Assembly: GCA_019638805.1 (NCBI GenBank)
Contig: JAHBTA010000005.1
Span: 124,001-188,000 of the forward strand
Source of the DNA: Microbacteriaceae bacterium
GTDB lineage: Bacteria; Actinomycetota; Actinomycetes; Actinomycetales; Microbacteriaceae
DNA length: 64,000 bases
Reading direction: 5' to 3'
The notes beneath the pieces are model-generated. The model was not told the origin of the DNA, ran no database searches, and saw only the letters and a program-made list of their open reading frames with translations. The position numbers and the translations under genes are program-made. The first letter of the stretch is position 1. The number at the start of each line of letters is the position of its first letter. Positions 45,645 to 54,560 of the stretch are shown in pieces.

Positions 45645-46886
45645 ATGGCCGGGAAGAAGGTCTTCGGGATCGTCCTCGCCGGCGGCGAGGGCAAGCGCCT
45701 CATGCCCCTCACGGCCGACCGGGCCAAACCCGCCGTGCCCTTCGCGGGCGGCTACCGGCTCATCGACTTCGCGCTGTCCAACCTGGTCAACTCCGGGCTG
45801 CGGCAGATCGTCGTGCTCACCCAGTACAAGTCGCACTCGCTGGACCGGCACGTGTCGCAGACCTGGCGGCTGAGCGGGATGCTCGGGGCCTACGTCGCCT
45901 CGGTGCCCGCCCAGCAGCGCCTCGGGAAGCACTGGTTCAGCGGGTCGGCGGATGCGATCCACCAGAGCCTCAACCTGGTGTTCGACGAGCGGCCCGACGT
46001 CATCGTCGTGGTGGGCGCCGACCACGTGTACCGCATGGACTTCTCCCAGATGGTGGATGCCCACCTCGCCTCGGGCGCGGGCGTCACGGTCGCCGCGATC
46101 CGGCAGCCGATCGCGCTGGCGGACCAGTTCGGGGTCATCGATCTCGACCCCGACCGCCCGGACCGCATCGCCGCATTCCGCGAGAAGCCGACGGACGCCG
46201 TGGGGCTCGCCGACTCACCCGGCGAGGTGCTGGCCTCGATGGGCAACTACGTTTTCGACGCGGACGTGCTCATCGACGCCGTGCAGCGCGATGCCGATCG
46301 GCCCGGCTCGAACCACGACATGGGCGGCGACATCATCCCCGACTTCGTCGCGCGCGGGCGGGCCGGGGTCTACGACCTGAAGCGCAACGAGGTGCCCGGC
46401 TCGACCGACCGCGACCGGTTCTACTGGCGCGACGTGGGGACGATCGAGTCGTTCTTCGAGGCCCACCAGGACCTCATCTCGGCGCTCCCGGTCTTCAACC
46501 TCTACAACCAGGACTGGCCGATCTACAGCCAGCAGCTCAACTCGCCGCCTGCCAAACTCGTGCGCGACGCCCGGAAGCGGGCCGCAAAGGCCATCGACTC
46601 GATCATCTCGCTGGGCTGCGTCGTATCCGGCGGGCACGTCGAGCGCTCGGTACTCGGCCCGTGGGCGAGCGTGGGCTCGGGCGCCAAGGTCATCGACGCC
46701 GTGGTCTTCGAGCGGGTCACGGTCGGCGCGGGAGCGGTGGTGCAGCGCGCTATCCTCGACAAGGACGTCGTCGTGGACGCCGGGGCCAGCATCGGCGTCG
46801 ACCACGTCGCCGACCGGGCCCGCGGCTACACCGTCACCGAGACCGGCATCACCGTCGTCGGCAAGGGCGAGCACGTCACCCAGTAG
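45645..46886 (+). CDS. glgC: Glucose-1-phosphate adenylyltransferase
   Basis: 413-residue GlgC, which makes ADP-glucose for GlgA/GlgM. The signature [20 protein letters not shown] and [18 protein letters not shown] open the nucleotidyltransferase domain; [17 protein letters not shown] and [13 protein letters not shown] follow. The C-terminal left-handed beta-helix ([18 protein letters not shown]) is the allosteric/oligomerisation part. ATG 45645 is preferred from its leaderless promoter. It is the divergent partner of glgA. Confidence 0.96.
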   Translation: MAGKKVFGIVLAGGEGKRLMPLTADRAKPAVPFAGGYRLIDFALSNLVNSGLRQIVVLTQYKSHSLDRHVSQTWRLSGMLGAYVASVPAQQRLGKHWFSGSADAIHQSLNLVFDERPDVIVVVGADHVYRMDFSQMVDAHLASGAGVTVAAIRQPIALADQFGVIDLDPDRPDRIAAFREKPTDAVGLADSPGEVLASMGNYVFDADVLIDAVQRDADRPGSNHDMGGDIIPDFVARGRAGVYDLKRNEVPGSTDRDRFYWRDVGTIESFFEAHQDLISALPVFNLYNQDWPIYSQQLNSPPAKLVRDARKRAAKAIDSIISLGCVVSGGHVERSVLGPWASVGSGAKVIDAVVFERVTVGAGAVVQRAILDKDVVVDAGASIGVDHVADRARGYTVTETGITVVGKGEHVTQ

Positions 46887-46925
46887 CTCACACGGCACCG
46901 CGCCGCTCCCGCCGAGAGGACCCGC

Positions 46926-47564
46926 ATGGCCCGCTTCCTCGTGGTGCTCGACGTCGACTCCACCCTCATCGAGGACGAGGTGATCGAGCTCCTGGCGACC
47001 GAGGCGGGTGCCGGTGACCGGGTGGCGGAGATCACCTTCCGCGCCATGAACGGCGAGCTCGACTTCGAGCAGAGCCTGCGCGAGCGCGTCGCCACGCTCG
47101 CGGGACTGCCCGAGTCGGTCTTCGACGAGGTGCGCTCCCGCATCACCATCACGCGCGGGGTCCCCGAGCTCGTCGCCGCCGTGCAGGATGCGGGCGGCCG
47201 GGTCGCCGTGGTCTCCGGCGGCTTCCACGAGGTCATCGACCCGATCGCCGAGGAGCTCGGCCTCGACCACTGGAGGGCCAACCGCCTCGAGGTCGCCGAC
47301 GGGCGCCTGACCGGGGGCGTCATCCCGCCGGTCGTCGACGCGGAGGCCAAGGCTCGCGCCCTGCGGGAGTGGGCGGAAGCGGCCGGCCTGCCGCTCAGCC
47401 AGACCGTGGCGGTGGGCGACGGCGCCAACGACCTGCCCATGATGGCGATCTGCGGGCTCGCGGTCGGCTTCGACGCCAAGGCGCCGGTGCGCGATGAGGC
47501 CAACGTGCTGCTGGACGAGCGCGATCTCTCGATGCTGCTGCCGCTGCTGGGGCTGCGGCGCTGA
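46926..47564 (+). CDS. serB: Phosphoserine phosphatase
   Basis: 212-residue HAD phosphatase without the N-terminal ACT domains found in mycobacterial SerB. The nucleophile motif VVLDVDSTLIEDE, Ser in AVVSGGFHEVI, Lys in AEAKARAL and VAVGDGANDLPMM complete the HAD active site. It removes phosphate from O-phosphoserine in the last step of serine synthesis. ATG 46926 has GAGAGGA upstream. Converges with fabG, 12 bases apart. Confidence 0.93.
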   Translation: MARFLVVLDVDSTLIEDEVIELLATEAGAGDRVAEITFRAMNGELDFEQSLRERVATLAGLPESVFDEVRSRITITRGVPELVAAVQDAGGRVAVVSGGFHEVIDPIAEELGLDHWRANRLEVADGRLTGGVIPPVVDAEAKARALREWAEAAGLPLSQTVAVGDGANDLPMMAICGLAVGFDAKAPVRDEANVLLDERDLSMLLPLLGLRR

Positions 47565-47576
47565 GCCGTGCGGCGT

Positions 47577-48284
47577 CTAGTGCCCCATCCCGAGACCGCC
47601 GTCGACCGGGATGACGGCGCCCGAGATGTAGGCCGCGTCGTCGGAGGCGAGCCAGGCGACCACCTTGGCGACCTCGGCGGGCGTCGCGAAGCGGCCGGCC
47701 GGGATGCTCTTCTTGTAGTCGGCCTGCTGCTCCTCGGGCAGTTCGGCCGTCATGTCGGTCTCGATGAAGCCGGGAGCGACCACATTGGCCGTGATGCCGC
47801 GTCCCCCGAGTTCGCGCGTGATCGAGCGCGCCATGCCCACCAGGGCGGCCTTCGACGCGGAGTAGTTGACCTGGCCCGCTCCGCCGAAGAGGCCCACGAC
47901 GCTGGAGATCAGGATGACCCGGCCCCACTTGGCCTTGAGCATGCCCTTCGAGGCCCGCTTTACGACGCGGAACGCCCCTCCGAGGTTGGTGTCGACCACC
48001 TGGTCGAAGTCGTCGTCCGACATGCGCATGAGCAGCGTGTCGCGCGTGATGCCCGCGTTCGCCACGACCACCTCGACCGGTCCGAGCGAGCGCTCGACCT
48101 CGGCGAACGCGGCATCGAGCGCCGCGCCGTCGGTGACGTCGGCGCGCACGGTGAAAGCGCCCTCCGGCCCGTCGCCCGAGCGAGCCGTGACCGCGACGCG
48201 GTGCCCCTGAGCGAGAAACTCCTGGGCGATCGCGTAGCCGATGCCGCGATTGCCGCCCGTGACCAGGACCGTGCGCTCACTCAT
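47577..48284 (-). CDS. fabG: 3-oxoacyl-[ACP] reductase
   Basis: 235-residue SDR enzyme. The NADPH motif VTGGNRGIGYAIA, ADVTD, VANAGITRD, catalytic Ser in LISSVVG and the YSASKAA motif are intact. The extended similarity to MabA/FabG1, including the ending VIPVDGGLGMGH, favours fatty-acid synthesis over secondary metabolism. Starts at ATG 48284, six bases after TAGGGT, so a leaderless transcript. Divergent from the DUF3099 gene. Confidence 0.9.
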   Translation of the reverse strand: MSERTVLVTGGNRGIGYAIAQEFLAQGHRVAVTARSGDGPEGAFTVRADVTDGAALDAAFAEVERSLGPVEVVVANAGITRDTLLMRMSDDDFDQVVDTNLGGAFRVVKRASKGMLKAKWGRVILISSVVGLFGGAGQVNYSASKAALVGMARSITRELGGRGITANVVAPGFIETDMTAELPEEQQADYKKSIPAGRFATPAEVAKVVAWLASDDAAYISGAVIPVDGGLGMGH

Positions 48285-48290
48285 GACCCC

Positions 48291-48296
48291 ACCCTA
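48291..48296 (-). promoter_or_regulatory. -10 element, leaderless fabG transcript
   Basis: TAGGGT on the minus strand followed by six bases and ATG 48284. The divergent gene has TAGGCT at 48322-48327. Confidence 0.5.
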
Positions 48297-48337
48297 CTGA
48301 GCGGCGCCCTGCCCTCGCGCGTAGGCTGAAACCGCCC

Positions 48338-48601
48338 ATGCGCACCAAGCAGAACGCCATCACCGAGCTCCCGCTCTCCCCCGACCAGGAGCGCCATTCG
48401 CGCATGATCCGGTACGGGATCGCGATGACGATCCGGGTCATCTGCTTCGGGCTCGTGATCGTCGTCCCGGACTGGTGGCGCATCATCCCGCTCATCGGAG
48501 CGGTCGCGCTGCCCTACTTCGCGGTGGTCATCGCCAACAACGTGAACCGCTCGGCCGGCGCCCGCGTGGAGCGCCCCGGCGGCCTGGAGCGGCGGTCGTG
48601 A
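48338..48601 (+). CDS. DUF3099 membrane protein
   Basis: 87-residue protein with two hydrophobic segments (IAMTIRVICFGLVIVV and IIPLIGAVALPYFAVVIAN) and the DUF3099 signature RHSRMIRYGIAMTIR. Actinobacteria-specific small membrane protein of unknown function. Its stop overlaps the GTG of the next gene by four bases, forming an operon with the 82-residue gene and SURF1. Confidence 0.9.
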   Translation: MRTKQNAITELPLSPDQERHSRMIRYGIAMTIRVICFGLVIVVPDWWRIIPLIGAVALPYFAVVIANNVNRSAGARVERPGGLERRS

Positions 48602-48846
48602 GCCTGCTCGACCTCGGACGGCCCGCGGACGACGTCGCCCGCTGCTCCGCCGCCGGATGCCGCACCGAGGCCGCGTGGCGGGTCAACTGGCGCAACCCCC
48701 GCATCCACACCCCCGACCGGGTCAAGGTGTGGCTCGCCTGCGACGCGCACCGCGAGCACCTGCACGACTACCTGGCGACGCGCGGCTTCCCGGTGCTCGT
48801 CACGGCTCTCGACGACGCGGTGGATGCCGTGCCGGACCCGGCGTGA
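48598..48846 (+). CDS. Small Cys-containing protein of unknown function
   Basis: 82-residue protein with ARCSAAGCRTEAAWRVNWRNP and KVWLACDAHREHLHDYLATRGF. The Cys-x4-Cys pair, a third Cys and nearby His residues suggest a small metal-binding (zinc-ribbon-like) fold; nothing further can be assigned. Actinobacterial genomes commonly carry this gene beside SURF1. GTG 48598 overlaps the DUF3099 stop, and its own stop overlaps the SURF1 GTG (both GTGA), so the three genes are translationally coupled. Confidence 0.82.
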   Translation: MSLLDLGRPADDVARCSAAGCRTEAAWRVNWRNPRIHTPDRVKVWLACDAHREHLHDYLATRGFPVLVTALDDAVDAVPDPA

Positions 48847-49658
48847 GCGGCCTGCGTCGCTGGGGCGGCTACCTCGCCCTCGTGGTGGTCTTCGCGACCG
48901 CCTGCGGGCTGTTGTCGTGGTGGCAGTGGGCGCGGCGCGCCGAGGCGGTCGCCGAGATCGAGCGGGTGACCGCGAACTACGACGCACCGCCGGCCGAGCT
49001 CGGCGATCTGCTGGGCGGGTTGGACGCCTGGGATGTGGACGACGAGTGGCGACCGGTCGTGCTCACGGGCGAGTACCTCAGCGACGAGCAGCTGCTCGTG
49101 CGCAATCGCCCCTACAGCGGGGCGTCCGGTTTCGAGGTGCTCGTGCCCCTCCTGCTGGAGAACGGCCGGGTGTTCGTCGTGAACAGGGGCTGGGTCCCGG
49201 TCGGGTCCTCGATCGATGCACCCGATGCCGTGCCCGCCGCTCCCTCGGGGGAGGTCACGATCGTGGCGCGGCTGCAGGCGGGCGAACCCGAGCTGCCCGG
49301 ACGCAGCGCACCGGAGGGGCAGCTCGCGACCATCCACCTGCCGAGCGTGGCGGAGCTGCTCGACGAGCCGGTCTACACGGGCGCCTACGGCATCCTGGCG
49401 AGCGAGGATCCGGCACCGGCCGAGCGCCCGGCGCCCGCCGCGAAGCCCGTGCCCGACGAGGGCCCGCACCTGTCCTATGCCTTGCAGTGGATCGCGTTCG
49501 GCATCCTGGCGTTCATCGGGCTGTTCTGGGCGATCCGGCGGGAGCGGCGCATCGCCGCGCTGCCCGAGTCGGAGCGCGCCGCCGCCCGCGCACCGAAGCG
49601 CCGGCACGAGGACGCCGACTACGAGGACGCGGTGCTCGACGCCGAGCGGGTCGAGTAG
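48843..49658 (+). CDS. SURF1-family cytochrome oxidase assembly protein
   Basis: 271-residue SURF1-like protein with two membrane helices: YLALVVVFATACGLLSWWQWAR near the start and LQWIAFGILAFIGLFWAIR near 225. The external domain contains WRPVVLTGEYLSDEQLLVRNRP and VNRGWVPVG, the characteristic SURF1 segments. SURF1 assists haem A insertion or assembly of cytochrome c oxidase; ctaA and ctaB for haem A are 8 kb downstream. The C-terminal tail is acidic and cytoplasmic. Last gene of its operon. Confidence 0.92.
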   Translation: MSGLRRWGGYLALVVVFATACGLLSWWQWARRAEAVAEIERVTANYDAPPAELGDLLGGLDAWDVDDEWRPVVLTGEYLSDEQLLVRNRPYSGASGFEVLVPLLLENGRVFVVNRGWVPVGSSIDAPDAVPAAPSGEVTIVARLQAGEPELPGRSAPEGQLATIHLPSVAELLDEPVYTGAYGILASEDPAPAERPAPAAKPVPDEGPHLSYALQWIAFGILAFIGLFWAIRRERRIAALPESERAAARAPKRRHEDADYEDAVLDAERVE

Positions 49659-49679
49659 CCGGGCGCACGAGGCGAGCCA

Positions 49680-51278
49680 CTACGCGAGACTGATCAACTC
49701 GGCGTAGTCCGGGTTCCAGTGATCCTCGACGCCGTCCGGCAGGATGAGCACGCGCTCCGGGTTGAGGGCGGCCACCGCGCCCTCGTCGTGCGAGACGAGC
49801 ACGACGGCGCCCGTGTAGCCGGCCAGCGCCCCCAAAATCTCCTCCCGGCTCGCCGGGTCGAGGTTGTTGGTGGGCTCGTCCAGCAGCAGCACGTTCGCCC
49901 CGGACACCACGATCATGGCCAGCGCGAGCCGGGTCTTCTCCCCGCCGGAGAGCACGCCCGCGAGCTTGTGGCCGTCGTCGCCCGTGAACAGGAACGAACC
50001 GAGCACCTTGCGCGCCTCGGTCTGGGTGAGCTGGGGGGAGGCGCTCATCATGTTCTCGAGCACCGTGCGCTTGACGTCGATGGTCTCGTGCTCCTGCGCG
50101 TAGTAGCCGATGCGCAGGCCGTGCCCCGGCTCCACCCGCCCGGTGTCGGGGCGGTCGATGCCGGCCAGGATGCGCAGCAGCGTCGTCTTGCCCGCGCCGT
50201 TGAGTCCCAGCACCACGACCTTCGATCCGCGGTCGATCGCCAGGTCCACCGCCGTGAAGATCTCCAGGGAGCCGTAGCTCTTGGACAGATCGGTCGCGGC
50301 CAGCGGGGTCTTGCCGCACGGCGCCGGTTCCGGGAATCGGAGCTTCGCCACCCGGTCGGCGACGCGCACCTCGTCGAGGCCCGCCAGCATCCGCTCGGCG
50401 CGCGCGACCATCTGGTGCGCCGCGGCGGCCTTGGTGGCCTTCGCCCCGAAACGAGCCGCCTGCAGTTGGAGGGCGGTCGCCTTCTTCTCGACGTTGGCGC
50501 GCTCCTTCTTGCGGCGCTCCTCGTCGGCCTCGCGCTGGCGCAGATAGTGCTTCCAGCCCATGTTGTAGACGTCGATGACCTGCCGGTTGGCGTCCAGGTA
50601 GAAGACCCGGTTGACGACCTCCTCGACCAGGTTCACGTCGTGGCTGATGACGATGACCCCGCCCGGGTAGCCCTTCAGGAACTCGCGCAGCCACACCACG
50701 CTGTCGGCGTCGAGGTGGTTGGTGGGCTCGTCCAGGATCATGGTCTCGGCACCGGAGAACAGGATGCGCGCGAGCTCGATGCGGCGCCGCTGCCCGCCCG
50801 AGAGCGTGCCGAGCGGCTGGTCGAGGATGCGGTCGGGTAGCGCGAGATTCGATGCGATGGATGCCGCCTCGGCCTCAGCCGCGTACCCTCCGGCCGCGAG
50901 GAAGCGGTCCTCCAATCTCGGATACCTGGCCATCGCGGCCGCGCTCACGGCGGAGTCGTCCGAGGCCATCTCGAGCGTGGTCTCGCGCAGCTGCAGTACG
51001 AGACGGCCCAACCCCCGCGCGTCGAGGATGCGCGTGCGCGCCGTGTCCTCCGGGTCGCCCGAGCGCGGGTCCTGCGGCAGATAGCCGATCTCACCCGTGC
51101 GGGAGATGTGGCCGCCGGTGGGCGGGGCCTCGCCGGCGAGGGTCTTGGTGAGCGTCGTCTTGCCCGCACCGTTACGTCCCACGAGCCCGACCTTGTCGCC
51201 CGTGTCGACCCGGAACGAGACCTCCGACATGAGCAGCCGGGCGCCCACGCGGATCTCGAGGTCCTGCACGGCGAGCAC
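49680..51278 (-). CDS. ABC-F family ATP-binding protein
   Basis: 532-residue tandem ABC protein without membrane domains. Two Walker A motifs (LVGRNGAGKTT and VLGLNGAGKTT), two signatures (LSGGQRRR and LSGGEKTR) and two LDEPTN Walker B regions are separated by the charged interdomain linker (EADEERRKKERANVEKK). ABC-F proteins act on the ribosome in translation quality control or antibiotic resistance; which one this is cannot be told. I chose GTG 51278, the start that gives the usual family N-terminus VLAVQDLEIRVGARLL; an in-frame ATG at 51350 would overlap the bioY start. Confidence 0.92.
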   Translation of the reverse strand: MLAVQDLEIRVGARLLMSEVSFRVDTGDKVGLVGRNGAGKTTLTKTLAGEAPPTGGHISRTGEIGYLPQDPRSGDPEDTARTRILDARGLGRLVLQLRETTLEMASDDSAVSAAAMARYPRLEDRFLAAGGYAAEAEAASIASNLALPDRILDQPLGTLSGGQRRRIELARILFSGAETMILDEPTNHLDADSVVWLREFLKGYPGGVIVISHDVNLVEEVVNRVFYLDANRQVIDVYNMGWKHYLRQREADEERRKKERANVEKKATALQLQAARFGAKATKAAAAHQMVARAERMLAGLDEVRVADRVAKLRFPEPAPCGKTPLAATDLSKSYGSLEIFTAVDLAIDRGSKVVVLGLNGAGKTTLLRILAGIDRPDTGRVEPGHGLRIGYYAQEHETIDVKRTVLENMMSASPQLTQTEARKVLGSFLFTGDDGHKLAGVLSGGEKTRLALAMIVVSGANVLLLDEPTNNLDPASREEILGALAGYTGAVVLVSHDEGAVAALNPERVLILPDGVEDHWNPDYAELISLA

Positions 51279-51335
51279 GATGACGTCCGGTTTCTTCTGG
51301 GGGGTTTCGACAAGGGCCCGAGAGGGCCAGCCCGC

Positions 51336-51341
51336 TAGTCT
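51336..51341 (+). promoter_or_regulatory. -10 element, leaderless bioY transcript
   Basis: TAGTCT followed by seven bases and ATG 51349, no ribosome binding site. Confidence 0.55.
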
Positions 51342-51348
51342 AACGTCC

Positions 51349-51954
51349 ATGACAGCCCTCTCCCCCGCTGCCCCCCGTCGTCTCGTGCTCGCCGATCGCG
51401 TGATCCCGCGGCACCTGGTCACCGACATCACGCTCGTCGTGCTGGGTGCCGCGTTCGTGGGCGGTCTGGCCCAGATCTACGTCCCGCTGTGGCCGGTCCC
51501 GGTGACCGGGCAGACCCTCGCGGTGCTGCTCGTCGGCTCGACGCTCGGTGCGCTGCGCGGAGCGGCGTCGATGGTGGTCTACGCGCTCGCGGGCGGCATC
51601 GGCGTCCCGTGGTTCAGCGAGGCCGCGCACGGCTGGGGCATCATCGCGGGCCCGACCGGCGGCTACATCGTGGGCTTCATCCTGTCGGCGGCGTTCGTCG
51701 GGTGGCTGGCCGAGGCGCAGTGGGACCGGAAGATCCTCAAGGCCGCGGCGGCGTTCCTGGGCGGCTCCCTCGTGGTCTTCGCGGTCGGGCTGCCCTGGCT
51801 CGCCTTCGTCCTCGGACTCGAGGTGGCCACGACGCTCGAGTTCGGGTTCTACCCGTTCATCGTGGGCGGCATCGTCAAGGCCGCGATCGCCGCGGGTCTG
51901 CTGCCGCTGGCCTGGTGGGCAGCGGGCAAGCTGTCCCGCTCGCGGTCGGAGTAG
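51349..51954 (+). CDS. bioY: Biotin transporter substrate-specificity subunit BioY
   Basis: 201-residue membrane protein, the S-component of an ECF biotin transporter. The signature IYVPLWPVPVTGQTLAVLLVG, LRGAASMVVYALAGGIGVPWFS and PTGGYIVGF is diagnostic. About six membrane helices. BioM and BioN energising subunits are not adjacent, so it may use a shared ECF module or work alone. No BirA-type box or riboswitch is recognised; the predicted transcript has no 5' leader. Confidence 0.93.
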   Translation: MTALSPAAPRRLVLADRVIPRHLVTDITLVVLGAAFVGGLAQIYVPLWPVPVTGQTLAVLLVGSTLGALRGAASMVVYALAGGIGVPWFSEAAHGWGIIAGPTGGYIVGFILSAAFVGWLAEAQWDRKILKAAAAFLGGSLVVFAVGLPWLAFVLGLEVATTLEFGFYPFIVGGIVKAAIAAGLLPLAWWAAGKLSRSRSE

Positions 51955-51973
51955 CGCGGGTCGGTCGAGCGGG

Positions 51974-52303
51974 TCAGATCGCGAAGCCGATGGCGCGCAT
52001 CATGTCGCGCCCGTCGTCGGTGATGCGCTCCGGGCCCCAGGGCGGCATCCACACCCAGTTGATGCGGAACCGTTCGACGATGCCGTCGAGCGACTGCGCG
52101 GTCTGCTCCTCGATGACGTCGGTGAGGGGGCAGCCCGCCGAGGTCAGGGTCATCGAGATGATGAGCGCGTCGTATTCGTCGTCCCAGGCGAGGTCGTAGA
52201 TCAGCCCGAGATCCACGATGTTGACCCCGAGCTCGGGGTCGATGACGTTCTTGAGCCCCTCCTCGACCTGGTCGAAGAGCGCCGGCTCGAGTGCGGTGGG
52301 CAT
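51974..52303 (-). CDS. DUF59/SufT-like metal-sulfur cluster assembly factor
   Basis: 109-residue MIP18/DUF59 protein: LKNVIDPELGVNIVDLGLIYDL, SMTLTSAGCPLTDVI with the conserved Cys, and the tail INWVWMPPWGPERITDDGRD. SufT-type proteins mature Fe-S proteins downstream of the SUF scaffold. GGAGG precedes ATG 52303. It is the last gene of the suf cluster, 22 bases after sufC. Confidence 0.93.
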   Translation of the reverse strand: MPTALEPALFDQVEEGLKNVIDPELGVNIVDLGLIYDLAWDDEYDALIISMTLTSAGCPLTDVIEEQTAQSLDGIVERFRINWVWMPPWGPERITDDGRDMMRAIGFAI

Positions 52304-52325
52304 TCCGAAACCTCCTGACCCGACC

Positions 52326-53093
52326 CTACGCCTGCGTCGCGGTGCCCGTCAGGTACCGGTCGTAGCCCTCGTCCTCGAGGCGGTCGGCGAGCTCGCGCCC
52401 GCCCTCCTCGGCGACCTTGCCGTCGACGAAGACGTGCACGAAGTCGGGCTGGATGTAGCGCAGGATGCGCGTGTAGTGCGTGATGAGCAGGATGCCGAGC
52501 CCGGTGGTCTGGTGGGCCCGGTTGACGCCCTCGGAGACCACCTTGAGTGCGTCGACGTCGAGCCCGGAGTCGGTCTCGTCGAGCACGGCGAACTTGGGCT
52601 TGAGCAGCTCGAGCTGCAGGATCTCGTGGCGCTTCTTCTCGCCGCCCGAGAAGCCCTCGTTGACGTTGCGCGCGGCGAACTCCGGGTCCATGCGCAGGTT
52701 GGCCATCGCCTCCTTGACCGAGGTCGCCCAGCCCCGGATCGCGGGCGCCTCGCCGTCGATCGCGGTCTTGGCCGTGCGCAGGAAGTTCGTGACCGTGACG
52801 CCCGGGATCTCCACCGGGTACTGCATGGCCAGGAAGAGCCCGGCGCGGGCGCGCTCGTCGACGCTCATGGCGAGAACGTCCTGCCCGTCGAAGGTGATCG
52901 ACCCGCCCTCGACCGTGTAGCGCGGGTGGCCCGCGATCGTGTACGCCAGCGTCGACTTGCCCGAGCCGTTCGGTCCCATGACGGCGTGGATCTCGCCCTC
53001 GTTGATCGTCAGGTCGACGCCCTTGAGGATGTGCTTCGTGCCCTGATCGGTCTCGATCGAGACCTTGAGGTCCTTGATTTCCAGAGTGCTCAT
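52326..53093 (-). CDS. sufC: Fe-S cluster assembly ATPase SufC
   Basis: 255-residue soluble ABC ATPase of the SufBCD scaffold. Walker A is VMGPNGSGKSTLAYTI, signature FSGGEKKRHEILQL, Walker B AVLDETDSGLDVDAL, and switch LLITHYTRIL; the MDETDSG form of Walker B is SufC-specific. ATG 53093 is chosen over an upstream ATG at 53144 because the conserved N-terminus STLEIKDLKVSIE begins here. Four bases separate it from the Rieske protein stop. Confidence 0.97.
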   Translation of the reverse strand: MSTLEIKDLKVSIETDQGTKHILKGVDLTINEGEIHAVMGPNGSGKSTLAYTIAGHPRYTVEGGSITFDGQDVLAMSVDERARAGLFLAMQYPVEIPGVTVTNFLRTAKTAIDGEAPAIRGWATSVKEAMANLRMDPEFAARNVNEGFSGGEKKRHEILQLELLKPKFAVLDETDSGLDVDALKVVSEGVNRAHQTTGLGILLITHYTRILRYIQPDFVHVFVDGKVAEEGGRELADRLEDEGYDRYLTGTATQA

Positions 53094-53097
53094 CGCG

Positions 53098-53424
53098 CTA
53101 TACCGCCAGCTTGTTGTCGGGATCAATGAAAACGTCGCCGTCACGGATCTCGACGGCGAAGACGGGGACCGGCTCGTAGGCCGGGAGGGTCAGGGGCTTG
53201 CCCGTGGTGAGCGAGAACTTCGAGCCGTGCGCCCAGCACTCGAGCGTGTCATCCTCGACGAAGCCCTCCGACAGCGAGATATCGCCGTGCGTGCAGGTGT
53301 CGCCGATCGCGTGCACCTCGCCCCGGCTGTCGAGCACGACGGCGATCGGGACGCCGTCCAGCACGACCTTTCGGGCGGTATCGGGCGCCAGCTCGCTCAG
53401 GGCGAGTGCGCGTTGTGCCGTCAT
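53098..53424 (-). CDS. Rieske [2Fe-2S] ferredoxin of the suf operon
   Basis: 108-residue non-haem-oxygenase-type ferredoxin. The cluster ligands are in GDTCTHGDI (Cys-x-His) and LECWAHGSKF (Cys-x2-His), typical Rieske spacing. It sits between sufD and sufC and overlaps sufD by ATGA, the same place as in many actinobacteria, suggesting electron supply to cluster assembly; the exact role is inferred from position. Confidence 0.93.
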   Translation of the reverse strand: MTAQRALALSELAPDTARKVVLDGVPIAVVLDSRGEVHAIGDTCTHGDISLSEGFVEDDTLECWAHGSKFSLTTGKPLTLPAYEPVPVFAVEIRDGDVFIDPDNKLAV

Positions 53425-54560
53425 CGCGCCGCCTCGAGCTCGGCCTCGAGCGCCGAGGTCAGTCGTGCCTCGAGCTCGGGCTCGCCGATGCGCTGCACGA
53501 CCTCGATGAGGAAGCCCAGCACGACCAGGCGCCTGGCCTCGTCCTCGGGGATGCCGCGGGCCTGCAGGTAGAACAGGTGCTCGTCGTCGAAGCGGCCGGT
53601 CGCGCTCGCGTGGCCCGCCCCCGCGATGTCTCCGGTCTCGATCTCGAGGTTCGGGATCGAATCGGCCCGCGTGCCTTCGCTGAGTACCAGGTTGCGGTTC
53701 TGCTCGTAGCTGTCGGTGCCCACCGCGGCGCGCCCGATGAGCACGTCGCCGATCCACACCGTGTGCGCCCCCTCGCCGTTGAGCGCGCCCTTGTAGGTCA
53801 CCCGGCTGACGGTCTGCGGGGCGTCGTGGTTGACGTAGACCTGCTGCTCGAGGTGCTGGCCCGCGTCGGCGAAGTAGAGCCCCAGCAGCTCGGCCTCCGC
53901 GCCCTGGCCGGCCAGATGCGCAGCCGGGTTGACCCGGACGATCGACCCGCCCAGCGAGACCACGATGTGCTTGAGACGTGCGTCGCGCTCGACGCGCGCG
54001 AAATGGCTGGCGAGATGGATGCCGTCCTCGGCCCACTCCTGCACGCTCACGACCGTGAGGTCGGCACCCTCCCCCACCAGGAGTTCGACGTTCTCGGCGA
54101 GCTGAGCGTCCCCGCGGCTGTCGAGCACCACGAGGCCCTTCGAGCGCGGGGCGGCCGTGATGAGGACGTGGCCGGCTCGCGGGCCGGTGCCCAGGGAGTC
54201 GCGCGTCACCGTGAGGGGTGCGGCCGCATCCTGCTCGATCGCGATGTGGAGGGCGCGCTGGAAGGTCCCGTACGCGTTCGCGGAGGCTCGGTCCTCTGGG
54301 ATGCCCGCGGTTCCGATGCGCGCGTCGTCGCGGTCCACCCAGCCGACCCAGGTGCCCGCCACCTCCGGATGGGTCACCTCGTAGGGCGAGCCGTCCAGCT
54401 CGCCGTCGATGAGGGCGCGAAGCCGGTCGACGGGCGTGAACTTCCAGTCCACCTCGCGCCCGGTGACCTCCGGGAACTCGGCGTGGTTCACCGAGCGGAA
54501 GCGCTCGGAACGGGTCTGGACCGGGACGTAGTGGCCGGTCTCGGGGAGTGCGACCGACAT
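53421..54560 (-). CDS. sufD: Fe-S cluster assembly protein SufD
   Basis: 379-residue SufD, partner of SufB in the SufBC2D scaffold. The beta-helix body and the conserved C-terminal segment GHASATGRFDDEHLFYLQARGIPEDEARRL identify it. The start ATG 54560 abuts sufB stop with no gap, so the operon is coupled. It lacks the SufB-specific cysteine ligands. Confidence 0.95.
   Translation of the reverse strand: MSVALPETGHYVPVQTRSERFRSVNHAEFPEVTGREVDWKFTPVDRLRALIDGELDGSPYEVTHPEVAGTWVGWVDRDDARIGTAGIPEDRASANAYGTFQRALHIAIEQDAAAPLTVTRDSLGTGPRAGHVLITAAPRSKGLVVLDSRGDAQLAENVELLVGEGADLTVVSVQEWAEDGIHLASHFARVERDARLKHIVVSLGGSIVRVNPAAHLAGQGAEAELLGLYFADAGQHLEQQVYVNHDAPQTVSRVTYKGALNGEGAHTVWIGDVLIGRAAVGTDSYEQNRNLVLSEGTRADSIPNLEIETGDIAGAGHASATGRFDDEHLFYLQARGIPEDEARRLVVLGFLIEVVQRIGEPELEARLTSALEAELEAAR

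Noticed and set aside
51279..51350. ATG 51350 as the start of the ABC-F gene
   Set aside because: It would add 24 non-conserved residues and overlap the bioY start and promoter; GTG 51278 matches the family N-terminus.
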